NCBI GenBank assembly: GCA_023238725.1
Contig: CM041540.1
Coordinates: 3,494,208-3,558,207 of the forward strand
Length of the DNA: 64,000 nucleotides
Source: Scortum barcoo
Lineage: Eukaryota > Chordata > Actinopteri > Centrarchiformes > Terapontidae
Direction: 5' to 3'
Each line of letters starts with the position of its first letter. The first letter of the stretch is position 1. The position numbers and the translations under genes are program-made. Shown piece after piece: positions 1 to 19,040 of the stretch. The notes under the pieces are model-generated. The model worked only from the letters and a program-made list of their open reading frames with translations, did no database searches and was not told the DNA's origin.

Positions 1-224
1 TATTTGTCAGACTGAAGAAAATTTTGCAGGTTTCCATTAGTTTTGAATCAGAATAATGTTTTTGCTATTCATTTTTACTGTTACAACATTGCTTACTAAA
101 GATTTAGCTTAAACTGTCTTTGCTGTTTTTACATGGGAGCGATCATTCCACGAATTTACATTAACTTTTTGAGTACTTTCTAAATGATTTTATCTCGTGT
201 ACTTGATACAAGGTAAATTTAAGC

Positions 225-1058
225 ACCTGAAGCCTGAAACATGAGGGATGAGCCGCCGTGGCATTGTGGTTTCTGCTTAAGAAACTTTAAGAAAATAAGT
301 ATTTGCATCAGTAGGATCATTTGGTGCTCTTTTCCGAACTGGTAACAACACGCAACCCTCTTTTCTCGCTGAAATATTTCGTCCTCCACCTCCGTTTAAC
401 CCAAATTATTCGTACCATGCCTCAACTTTTCCCCAAAACACGCTCTTCCAGGCCCTCGCAGGTCATCATTCATCCCGGTCTGACACTGTCTGTCATAGAC
501 TGAGGTTTGTACCTCCAAGCTGCTCCCTAAGTGAACTGGTGAACTTTCTGCCACCTCTGGTACTTCCATTGCTCTGTGGAGGCAATTTCTGAATCTAAAA
601 CAGGTGAAAACCCCCCGTCGTCTTCGCCACCTTGTTGCATAAGTAGGAGAGAAATCAGTTTCTCTGGAGCCACAAGAGAAAGGTTTGGATGCAGTTTGTT
701 CATTCGCGCACATTCGCGTAAACACATCGAAACCCATCTGCTGATGAAGCTCATCGCAGCAGCAGCCTCCAAAGCCTGTTGCAAGTCTGTGAAACTGTGT
801 GTGTGTTTGTGTGTGGGATGAGGGTTTAGGCACGTTGTCTGCTAGGCTGTCCAAGAAGCCCCAGGGCACCTCAGTAAAAAGAGATAATTATCTTTTATCT
901 GCTATGTTGTGACGGGAGATTATGGTTCAAATTTACGATTGTTAAGGAGACAATGCAACGCGAGGCTGCTCTTTTCAAAGTGGCGAGGGGGTCTCGAACA
1001 AGTGAGAGAACTCCCACAATGCCACGGCGGCTCATCCCTCATGTTTCAGGCTTCAGGT
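225..1058. repeat. Perfect 45-bp inverted repeat enclosing 744 bp
   Basis: The 45 bases at 225-269 (starting ACCTGAAGCCTGAAAC, ending GGCATTGTGG) recur as their exact reverse complement at 1014-1058. Identity stops abruptly at both ends of both arms. The enclosed sequence is unique-looking and has a 157-codon minus-strand frame (869-396) with no recognised family. The structure could be a small foldback or TIR element, or a local inverted duplication. No target-site duplication is visible at the arm ends. Confidence 0.8.
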
Positions 1059-1558
1059 CTTTCGAAACAAAGGGAAAGGATAAGAGCAACAATAGCCATT
1101 TACTTTCAAAAAGGACTCAAGTAATCCTATAATAGTTTTTGGAGGATACTATATAAACAGTATGTTATATCTCATGTGGGTGATTAAAGATACCACAAAA
1201 TGTTAGCTCATTATGGAGCATATCAATATAAAATAATACATAATATGATACTATACCCTTAATGTAAAACTTTAATAAGCATAATATCTAGTTATTGTCT
1301 CTGAAGATACACTAAAAAGGTTTTTTAGTTGTAAATTTATAGCATCTTTATCACAGTTCAGAGGTTTTATATCTTATTATATATTCACATTAACATGTAT
1401 GATAAAATGAAACTGCTGCAGTTACCTCTATGGTGCATTTAAGAGGTTTTTTAATCCATGACCTGTTACATGCTTAAAGGAATAGATTGCCATTATAGGA
1501 AATAAACTTTTTCTGCTGCAAGTTGCAAATGCAAGGAATGATACCACGCTGCAGACAG
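1059..1558. other. AT-rich stretch, nothing recognised
   Basis: AT-rich sequence with no long frame and no clear repeat apart from the start of the foldback repeat near its end. Confidence 0.5.
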
Positions 1559-1892
1559 TTAGCTTAGCTTAGCATAAATACTGGGATCAGGGGTAAACGG
1601 TTAGCATGGCACTGTCCAAAGGTATAAATCTGCCTACAAGCACCCCTAAAACTCACTAATTAACATATATATATTACTCTCTTTAGTCAGTATATAGACC
1701 AGAGTGTGAAAATGATTAGTTGTAGTTTTTTTTGGCGATTATGCGTTGGACTATATCTTGGCCGGGTGGAGTGATTTTGTTTTTTTGGTGGATCAAACAA
1801 ACAAAATATAGCATGTTAATTTTGAAGCTTGTGAGGTTCTGGTAGTTTTTTTTTCTTCTGTTTCCTTATTTCTAGTCTTTATGCTAAGCTAA
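1559..1892. mobile_element. Fish foldback repeat with TTAGCTTAGCATAAA arms
   Basis: TTAGCTTAGCATAAA at 1564-1578 is the exact reverse complement of TTTATGCTAAGCTAA at 1878-1892. The interior phrases (CACTGTCCAAAGGTA, CTAAAACTCACTAATTAACA, GGACTATATCTTGGCCGG) match a non-autonomous interspersed repeat that I recognise as common in perciform genomes. The full element probably extends some tens of bases past both arms (about 1480-1950). Confidence 0.65.
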
Positions 1893-3148
1893 TCAGTCGC
1901 TAGCTGTAGTTTCATATTCATATGAAGAGAATCCTTACTGCTGCACGACAACAACAAAAGAAGCTGTATTTATTTTAAAATCCTTAAGTTTTAGCCTTAA
2001 GTAGACCTTAAGGTTAGAAAAAAGAACTAGCTCTTGAGTGTTATATGAAGTATAAATTGTGGAGCTTGTTCCAAGTTCTCATTGAGAGTAAATGAATATT
2101 ACACTGAGTGAAATATTCAAACCCAAAACTCTTCTGGCACTATTCCATCAAAAGAAATATGATTCATGTTTTGTGCATCACTGTATACACATTTCCTTGT
2201 TGGCATCTTTGGAGATGTCTCCACTGGAAGTTAAAATAATATTTACATTATGCACATTGTTTAACCGTACAACATGATATAATAAATGGACCACTGGCAA
2301 GTTGGTGAAATTTGAGGTGTTAAAATGGAATAATAATGGAATAAGTTTTTTTTTACATTTTGATGTCAGATTTAAAAACAAGAAACAAGCAGAGTCACAC
2401 AGAATCAGTTAACTAAGTTTTAAAAGCCATTTCTGTGTGCTTATTTGTGCACCTCACACCTCGCTGCTGTCTAAAAACTTGTGTATTGCACGTGTTTTAT
2501 TCAAATGGACTCTTCTTGTGAGACATCTGCAAACTTTAATGACGAATAACACTCTGAAGCTTGTGTTCATTGGCTCATTCACGTTTTATTTAAGTTACAA
2601 CAGAATCATATATCAGCCCTCATATATTGTATATTTGGACTTATTTTAGCTGTTATGGGTTTGTGTTTGGGGGGGGCAGGAGAGGAACCCACAACACACA
2701 GCGAGCTCCTTCACATGTGACCACACTGACGCAGGTCGATCCGCCGTTCAAACCAATATTACTAATACAAGTCTCAGTATTTGTATGCTAAAAGAAACTG
2801 TAACACACCCAAACCAAGAGATGAAATGTTTGACAGAAACCATTAAAGCGAGGTGTACATCCTGTGCAACAGGTTTCTGCTTCCTGTGGTGGGATGTTGA
2901 TCATTTTTAGCACTTAGGGGAATCAGTAAAGAGTGGTTTTTTTTGCTCTCTGTTTTTACTTTGATAACACAGGTGTGTGTATGAATTATACATATATATT
3001 TCTAAAGATGTCGTACCCATTCGTATTTTGTGGTAATTATTTTGTTTGTGTTATTTTTTTTAATGATTTCTAGTAACATTTGTACTAAATAACATGTTAA
3101 TGAAAAAAAGGTGCATTTTTACCCTTGAAAGCCATATAATTCCTTCAG
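1893..3148. other. Non-coding stretch, nothing recognised
   Basis: AT-rich, with scattered T-runs and only short frames (up to about 70 codons) that carry no recognisable motif. Confidence 0.5.
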
Positions 3149-3445
3149 GATGACCCCGAGTTTGACCTGACCTCTACTAACAGTGACAGCGGCGCTGTCT
3201 GGATGAAGATGGACTATTCCTTAGAGCCAATTACACCCACAAATCTGTCATCATCCTCACCTGAAAGACGAGAGACAGACGCAGGAAGAGAGAGAGACGG
3301 GCGGCGAGGTGGCTGCGACGCCGATGATGACGATGATGATGATGGAGGAAAAAGGAGAAGCGGCTCACAACAGAGTTTGCGAGTCATCCTTTACCTGAGC
3401 CAGCTGCTGCACATCCAGTCACCCTTGGCAGACGTCCACAGCTAA
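3149..3445 (+). CDS. Unidentified candidate terminal exon
   Basis: An acceptor-like ATAATTCCTTCAG is followed by 98 open codons and TAA. The only in-frame upstream stop (TAA) lies four codons before the exon, inside the acceptor region, as expected for a real 3' exon. The product starts DDPEFDLTSTNSDSGAVWMK, continues with a Ser/Glu/Arg-rich part and an Asp run (a GAT/GAC repeat), and ends LADVHS. I do not recognise the family and found no partner exon upstream, so it could equally be a chance frame. If read as a stand-alone ORF its first ATG is at 3203. Confidence 0.25.
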   Translation, partial: DDPEFDLTSTNSDSGAVWMKMDYSLEPITPTNLSSSSPERRETDAGRERDGRRGGCDADDDDDDDGGKRRSGSQQSLRVILYLSQLLHIQSPLADVHS

Positions 3446-5529
3446 ACACCAGAGAGAGAGAGAAAAAGGTCAGCCAGGGGCCATGAGGTCCCACCACGGG
3501 GCAAAGCTCTCCTCAATCCCTCTATACACACACACAGACACACACTATTCCCGTTCTCATTCCACATGCCCCCTTGACCTCGCTATTAAAACACAGGAGC
3601 AAATCTCCCGATTGGTCACAGCGGCTCAGAAACAAATGACGCCAAATACCTGACTTCTGTATGGCCTCTTCTGCAGGGAGGCACGAGAGGGCTGCAGCCG
3701 CTGGATTTGGCATTACACTTGTGCAGATATATTCTGATATTGGAAATGCGGCCTGCGGTGTGAGATCTGTTAGAGTGCAGAGTTTAAAGGCCACGGACGA
3801 CACTTAAACTAGGCTAGGATGGAGTTAATGAGGCTGACGATTTGCAGGAGGAGGAATGAAACCTAAAGAAAAAATACGTGACAGCCGTGCAGCTTGTTAT
3901 TTACACCTCCATCACATCAGGGAAGATTTACCTGGGTGTTATAAATCCCCAGAATCTATACCAGCATAGGATAAAGAGATAATTGTTGCTGAGAAGTAAA
4001 AATGATCCCTGTTTTACCAAGTCCGCATGCACAGTACAACCACTCGCACTCGCTTCTTGATCATTGCGGCAAAACATTTTATTCAAATTTTCATGGTATT
4101 TTCTTGTGCATGCATTAGTTTACCTATATTTTTTTTTAACCATTTATCTTTCTGCACAGAAAGTGTGATCCACTGTTCAATTAAAACATAAATCTGTACA
4201 GGCCTGCATGCAAACAACATCATGCAAGTAACTAAGCTGGAGTTGTGTGCGGTTAAATGTGAACATTAGCGTGCAGAAAGCGGAGGTGAAAGGAAACGGG
4301 CGTTGTTAAGTGGTGAGATCTTTACGTTGACATCCTCAGAAATGAGATTTGTTTTGAAATTTTGGATGTCAGGTTACCTTCAGCTCCTTTCAGCAGTAAA
4401 AGCTGAATGAAAGCTGACGTGACTCAAAGACTGACATTTGTACGGCATTTGGGACAACACACACAAAATGTGGTCCAAATGAGAGATCTAAATATTCAGT
4501 TCAAAATGAGGTTATTGAGTTATTCTAAAATCTGTGTCAAAATCAAGTCAATCATGAGCCTGTTTTCATATGAATTTAACACTCACTGCTGATGTGACTG
4601 TTTATGTAAAATACTCTCATAGCAGTCGCAGCGTTTTATCTGTAAAAACAAAACTAACCAAGGTAGTTTTCTCTCTCCCCTCCCTGCTGCATGTCAGAGG
4701 CATTAAGCAACACGGTCATTTTTTTTTCTTTGCACAGCTATTTGATCTGTGTGCTTTGATAACTCTGCCGTGGGAATCCTGAGCCGAGCTGATAACTTCC
4801 GGGTTGCCCCTTCGCATGCTTCGTAAAAATTATCATATATTCAAGCGGTCGAAACCGCTTTTCGTTTCTAACCCCCAGACTTGATATGTGGAGTGGCATA
4901 GGTGAACTTAGTGTTCATTACTTTACTGAACAGTTATAATACATTTTGAACTGGTCAAAGAGAGTTTATCTGAGCTTTTTTGTTCATTTTTTACATCTAG
5001 AATGGACAGATTGTATATATTTTGGCCTAATAAGCTATCACGTTTGAGCATTTTTCCACAATTTAACTGATATTAAGTGCATAAGAAGCGTGATAAGCCA
5101 TCTTAACTCGGAGGGAAATGCCTGGAAGGACGCAGCTTCCTAATGAATCACCCTCGCCCCAACGTATGATTGATGTTTGATGCGTACCGAGTGTTGCATG
5201 TTGGCCGGTGTGTATTTATGTATCCACGGAACGAGACAAAAGCCCCCCTTCAGCCCACGATGCCTGTGTGCCCTGCCCTCCCTGACCCTGCCGTTTGATT
5301 TGTTCCCCCATCGCCACTGTTTATTTCTGCTCTTCCTGTTTGTGCTCAACTGACCGTGTTCCTGCGAATGCTGGGTTTTAAAAAAAAAGAAACAAAAAAG
5401 GTGGCGGTTTGTCAGTGGTTGTGGTCGAAGTGGGCAGGGGAGGGTAGGTGGGTGTTCAGTGTGTCAAAGCTCACTCGGCACGGATAGGGACAGAAAACAC
5501 GGCTCTCGACCACAGTGCTAACATGTCAA
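3446..5529. other. gata3 3' flank, nothing recognised
   Basis: Mixed composition, short frames only. The part at 5100-5350 is more complex and GC-balanced than its surroundings and might be a conserved element next to the gene end. Confidence 0.45.
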
Positions 5530-5544
5530 CAGAGATTAAACTAG

Positions 5545-5550
5545 TTTATT
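5545..5550 (-). terminator. Distal poly(A) signal AATAAA for gata3
   Basis: AATAAA on the minus strand, with TG-containing sequence downstream (CTGTTGACATGTTAGC). Favoured as the 3' end because the AT-rich complex block ends here. Confidence 0.4.
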
Positions 5551-5672
5551 ATTTTCAAAGAGGAAAAAAAATTACGAAACAAAAAAGCAGTCATATTTTA
5601 CACTAGTGATTATTATTAAATTTTTACAACCATTCAGTCTGCATAACATAAAGAAATAATTCTACATCTTTG

Positions 5673-5678
5673 TTTATT
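5673..5678 (-). terminator. Alternative poly(A) signal AATAAA for gata3
   Basis: AATAAA on the minus strand within ACGAAATAAACAAAG, about 120 bp before the distal signal. The choice between them needs cDNA ends. Confidence 0.35.
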
Positions 5679-5784
5679 TCGTATTTTTGGTACTCTGATT
5701 TATACATACAAATAACAAATACAGGAACTTTTTTTCACAATGCATATAATCTGTGGGCAGGAAGAAAGTCTTTCAGGTGATCAA

Positions 5785-5842
5785 GTGTGTGTGTGTGCGT
5801 GCGTGTGTGTGTGTGTGTGTGTGTGTAGGTGCGTGCGTGCGT
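5785..5842. repeat. TG/CG microsatellite in the 3' UTR
   Basis: GT repeat with several GCGT interruptions on the plus strand. Confidence 0.9.
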
Positions 5843-6864
5843 CAACACAAACCAATTGCCCGAGACCTATAGCACATCCAAAAAAAAAAAAAAAAAGAAG
5901 AAGAGAGATGCCTGCAGCCAGAGCCGCTGACTCTCTGCAAACTTAATGCAACACAATTCGCAAGCAGGCGAAAACCGAGGCCTGCCCTTTCTCAAAAGTC
6001 TCTCCCTCTCATCTTCTCTCCTCCTCCTCCCTTTTTTTTTCTTTCCTCCGATGCGTCCTCTCCCCACTCCTCTGGCTGCAAGTCTCTCCACCTGCTGCAA
6101 CTCGTACCCTTCTCGTCGTTAGCTGCCCAGGGGCATGTTTCCTCTTTTTTTTTCTTACTTAATTAAAAAGTCTTCATTAAATGTACTGTATTTCATACAA
6201 TTTGTACAAATATATTCAACGTCTGTCTCTCCTCATCTTCGGCAAGAAGACGAAGAGAAGGAAGAATAAGGAGAAGGAGGAGGGGAGGAAGGGGAGCGGG
6301 GGGCTTCCTGTTACACAGGTGCAAGGTGAAGGAGAGGCGGGTTTGGAAATTTCGGGAGAGAGAGCGTCAAAAGTTTTTTTTTTTTTTAACGTCTGTTTTT
6401 GTGATGTGTGGAAAAATGGCTTTTTGTACACAAATGGAGCTCCTCATCGTGTGGGCGGCCTGGGAGGGCAGCCTCGATGTGTGGCGGATGGCTCGGGGGG
6501 AGAAAGTGCTCTTTCTCTCTCCGGGTCGGAAGAAAAAAAAAAAAAAAAATCTCCTCCCGCCCCCCCCTTACACCTTTGGAGGTCAGTGCGCCACAGTCAA
6601 GTCATGTCTGCAAAGCAATTCACATCGCAGAGGTACACTTTCTGATTTTATAAAAATAAGATACAACTGAGGACAAAGGAGCGCAAAGCCTGCTGTCGCT
6701 CTCACACCGCAGCTCGGTTTGCGGGACAGGGTAGCTTGGGTCGGGCCGAGGAGCAGAGTTTATTTGTCTTTTTAGAATGATGGAAGCAGGTCAGCAGAGG
6801 TACCGAGGGATGTGGTGGTGGCGAGGCCGAGGGTTTCGGGGAGTCGGCGCGGCGCCGGGGAGGT

Positions 6865-16316
<9,452 letters not shown>

Positions 16317-16535
16317 TGCTTCGCTCTTCTGCCTCTCTCTGCCTCTCTTCGCAGCGACTGTTCATGCACGCCGAGCTCAAAACCGGCACAAAGTCTCAAG
16401 ATAGGAAATAATCTGTCCCAAATCCGTGTCGCTTTAATGGGTGTATATATATGTATATATATATGTGTGTGTGTGTGTGTGTATTTTCTGTGTGTGTGTT
16501 TTAAATCCAAAGGCTCCGCGCTTGCTTCCGATCAC
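16317..16535 (-). other. gata3: gata3 exon 2, 5' untranslated part
   Basis: The acceptor TTCTCCTCTCTGTCTCCAG is followed by GTGATCGGAAGC at 16535. It has a good pyrimidine tract, and the exon start resembles the human exon 2 start GTGACCCGAGGA (recalled). The leader contains a compound CA/TA microsatellite (16441-16500) and a single ATG before the gata3 start (16365), in a weak context. Confidence 0.65.
16441..16500 (-). repeat. Compound CA/TA microsatellite in the gata3 5' leader
   Basis: Sense strand reads (AC)n, a short AGAAAAT spacer, (AC)n, then (AT)n with two ATAC interruptions. It is inside exon 2 if the acceptor at 16536 is correct. Confidence 0.85.
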
Positions 16536-16983
16536 CTGGAGACAGAGAGGAGAATTTATTATCTAATTTTCTCACATTGTTTTTTAAAAGTTCACATGCA
16601 GCGCGGCTAAAAAACATTCACGCTTAGGTAATAATAATAATAATAATGCTAAATAAATAAAAGATATTTAAACGCGAAACATACCCCACATTACAAACGC
16701 AACAAAGCTGCTGACATATAAATACGTCCAAAAAATGGAATCCAGTCCCTCGCAGAGTTCCCGAACTTCTTCTTCTTCTTCTTCTGAGAGAAAACATATA
16801 AAAAGAAGGGAAAAAAGGGCAAAAAAAACAAAAAAAAAAATAAAAAAAATATCAGTGTTGTTTCAGCTCCAGCTCAACAAGTAGTAGAAGTAGGAGTAGT
16901 AGTGGTGGTGGCGGTGGTGGAGGTTTGTTTGCAGTGGATGGCTTCACTGCGCACACTGACCACCAGCAGCAAGTTAAACTCAC
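16536..16983 (-). other. gata3 intron 1
   Basis: About 448 bp if the 16983 donor is used. It contains T-rich and A-rich runs, a (TTC)n stretch near 16767-16785 and a (TAA)n stretch near 16629-16647. The sequence next to exon 1 is rich in (CCA/CTA) triplets on the minus strand. Nothing else is seen. Confidence 0.5.
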
Positions 16984-17086
16984 TGATCAAATCTCTGTTT
17001 GTGCGCAGTTGTAGCCCTCTCCATTAACTCCGCTCCCCTCTCTCTCTCTCTTGCCTGTGCGGCTCTTACTCACCCACCCTTGCTCT

Positions 17087-17146
17087 ACCTCTCTCTCTCT
17101 CTCTCTCTCTCTTCAGCTCCCCCCTCTTTTTTTTTTTTTTTTTTTT
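17087..17146 (-). repeat. A-run and (GA)n in gata3 exon 1
   Basis: A run of about 20 A on the sense strand (17146-17127), a GAGGGGGGAGCTGAA spacer and a (GA)n stretch (17112-17090). The same order of A-run and GA-run is what I recall in human GATA3 exon 1. Confidence 0.8.
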
Positions 17147-17159
17147 ACAGTGAAGGCAT
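17145..17159 (-). promoter_or_regulatory. Minimal upstream ORF (MPSL-stop) at the 5' end of the leader
   Basis: ATG CCT TCA CTG TAA lies about 17 nt after the inferred cap site and just before the A-run. The corresponding human leader, as I recall it, reads ATG CAT TCC CTG TAA, so a four-codon ORF of the same length would be kept. It could modulate scanning to the main start. Whether it is translated is unknown, and an ATG this near the cap may be skipped. Confidence 0.4.
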
Positions 17160-17176
17160 TCTTTCAGGATGGCGCC

Positions 17177-17300
17177 AGGCAGCTCAATGCTTGCAGACAG
17201 CTGTGGCGCGACTCAACTTAAGGAGGGTCTGTCAGTGTCATCAGTTAAGGGGGAGGGGCCTGCCCTAATTGAATATAAACGTGGGGCAGGAGAGATGCGG
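17177..17300 (-). promoter_or_regulatory. gata3 core/proximal promoter, inferred
   Basis: Sequence immediately upstream of the inferred cap site. On the minus strand it holds a GC-box-like GGCCCCTCCCCC (17260-17249), an E-box CAGCTG near 17210 and an AT-rich TTATATTC about 100 bp upstream. That last element is too far to be a TATA box at -30. No TATA box is seen at the normal distance, which fits a TATA-less developmental promoter. Placement depends wholly on the inferred exon 1 start. Confidence 0.45.
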
Positions 17301-18299
17301 GAGTGCTGCAAGATTTTTTTTTTTTTTTTTTTTTTTTTTAGATTTTCAATGACCTTGCCAAAAAAAGATATTTAAAAATGTGCATATTTTTTAATTTCTT
17401 TTTTGGAGAGCATAATAAAAGTTGCATGCATGGAAGTTGATTGTGGGAAATTGCAGGACATAAATATAAATAGAGTATTAACATTAAAAAAAATACACAT
17501 TAAAAATCTATATTAACATCACCTCCTTCATAAAAGCTTCTGAACTTTATTTTTTTTTGTGCATGTGTGTTTACACCATCAGCTAAATTGTGCACGTTTT
17601 CCAACACAGTTCGCCGCAGTCTGTCCGTGCACGGCCGCGGACAGACGCATGGACTCGGGCTGCAGCAGAGCCTGTTGCTCCGGGCCGGGCGGCGGACTGC
17701 TGCGGCTCCATAAACTTGTGACAGTGCGTCCTCTCGCGGTGACAGGTTACTCTGTCAGAGGCGCGTCAAGCTCTCAACGAGGGAAGCCAAGAGGGGAGGC
17801 AGGAGACAGACAGACAGATAGATAGATATGCGCCCCCATCGTCTCCAGAAATAAAGAATAAATGGATTAAATAAATAAAAATGAAATATAAACTCCTGAT
17901 GTTTTTTTCCATTGGCTGACAGGTCGCCGGTGCAGCAGCTCAAACAGACAGGCGACAATGGCTCATGTCATTATTTATTCAAAAACAGTGCATTAAATGT
18001 AAGAGGAGAGCGGAGGACACCCCCCCCGCCCCAGCGAGCCTCTTCATCTTTTATTTTACTTTACAAAACAAGCAGCTGTTTTCATTTAAAGGGAACTACT
18101 TTCTCATCCAAATCAGAGAGGATTTCACCTTTTTAGCTTCTCAGTCACACCGGCATGAAGCGGCGTTAGTCACCTCACTGCGCGGGAGAAAAAGGTGTGT
18201 GTGTGTGTGTGTGTGTGTAGGGGGCTCCTTGGGGAAGTATTTAATGTCCAAAGCCCAGTTTGGCTCCTCCATATACTTTGAGATTGGCAGAGTGTAATA
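17301..18299. other. gata3 immediate 5' flank
   Basis: Contains a T26 run (17314-17339), AT-rich sequence, a moderately GC-rich block at 17600-17800 and a short GT repeat near 18195-18219. No coding evidence in either strand. Confidence 0.5.
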
Positions 18300-19040
18300 G
18301 TAGAGAGTAGACTCTGTGTGTGTGTGTGAGAGAGAGAGAGAGTGTGTGTGTGCGCGCTCCCGGTGGTGTGTGTGTGTGTGTGTGTAGAGGGGGTAAAAGG
18401 GGGGGCAGCCTCGCCGACGCCACAGGGATGTGACGTCACCGCCGCGCACGGTAACAGTTCAGGAAATGAACCCTCCCTCCGCGCGGCGGCGGGGGCGCGC
18501 ACGCCCTCGCAACCGCGTAGGCATCATCATCAGCACTATCCTGTGACAGTGTGGGATTAATATGTGGTGGAGGGAGGAGGTGAGGGGGGGCATGAAATAA
18601 GTAATCAATAGTTGCATGATCAGGTGGATAAAGGTGGTGTTTGTTGTTGTTTGGTGCAGCTTTTAACCTGCTCAGGCGATACCTCCATCCGTGCGTAATT
18701 TCCTAATTTTACTAACCCCCTCCCTCCTCCCTATTTGATATCGAGGTTGTTCTTTCTCAGCCGGACGCGTGGGAGCACACAGACTGAGAGAGACTTGGCA
18801 AAGCGGCGTATTTTTCCCTCTCCAGGATAGCCCTACCTGGAGAGAGGGAGGAGGGAGAGACAGAAAGAGGGCGCGTTTCTCGCTCAGGCAAACCTGAGAC
18901 TGAACTTGGATGCAAACTGCTGTAGCTGCCATTGTCAGCCTGTCAGCGGACTCGTGTAATTATCCTCTTGAAAAGTATCGCGGAGCCATTATCCACAAAG
19001 CGCCCCGTTATAGGTGCTGGGAGGCGACACATGACGGTGA
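18300..19040. promoter_or_regulatory. CpG-rich block upstream of gata3
   Basis: From about 18400 to 18540 the sequence is dense in CpG (GACGTCACCGCCGCGCACGG, then CGCGCGGCGGCGGGG) and includes a CRE-like TGACGTCA. This is consistent with a CpG island and possibly a second or divergent promoter. No transcript evidence is available. Confidence 0.35.
18313..18387. repeat. GT/GA compound microsatellite
   Basis: GT repeat, GA repeat and GT repeat in succession with a CGCGCTCCCGG interruption. Confidence 0.85.

Larger units (their letters stand above)
5530..6864 (-). other. gata3: gata3 3' untranslated region, inferred
   Basis: Sequence from the stop codon to the most distal plausible poly(A) signal, about 1.3 kb, a usual length for this gene. 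It contains GA/TC-rich and homopolymer stretches and two AT-rich complex blocks, 6150-6220 and 5560-5720, whose composition suggests conserved UTR elements. An early AATAAA also lies at 6764-6759. A TG/GC-type microsatellite (5785-5842) falls inside it. Confidence 0.55.
16984..17176 (-). other. gata3: gata3 non-coding exon 1 (5' leader), inferred
   Basis: The minus strand reads GGCGCC, a short spacer, AAAGAATGCCTTCACTGT, a run of about 20 A, then a GA-rich stretch. This closely follows the 5' end of human GATA3 mRNA as I remember it (GGCGCC, AAAGAATGCATTCCCTGT, A-run, GA-run). The best-fitting donor is TGATCA|GTGAGT at 16984/16983, giving an exon of about 193 nt, close to the human size I recall (about 188). 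An alternative strong donor, GGGTGG|GTGAGTAAG at 17074/17073, would give about 103 nt. The human comparison is from memory; transcript data would settle both ends. Confidence 0.6.

Noticed and set aside
396..869. 157-codon minus-strand frame between the inverted-repeat arms
   Set aside because: No recognised family and no splice or poly(A) context. Kept only as a note under the inverted repeat.
6759..6764. AATAAA 100 nt after the gata3 stop as the main poly(A) signal
   Set aside because: Possible but would give a very short 3' UTR; the downstream AT-rich complex blocks argue for longer messages.
17271..17280. TATA-like sequence upstream of gata3
   Set aside because: About 100 bp from the inferred start, too far for a functional TATA box at -30.
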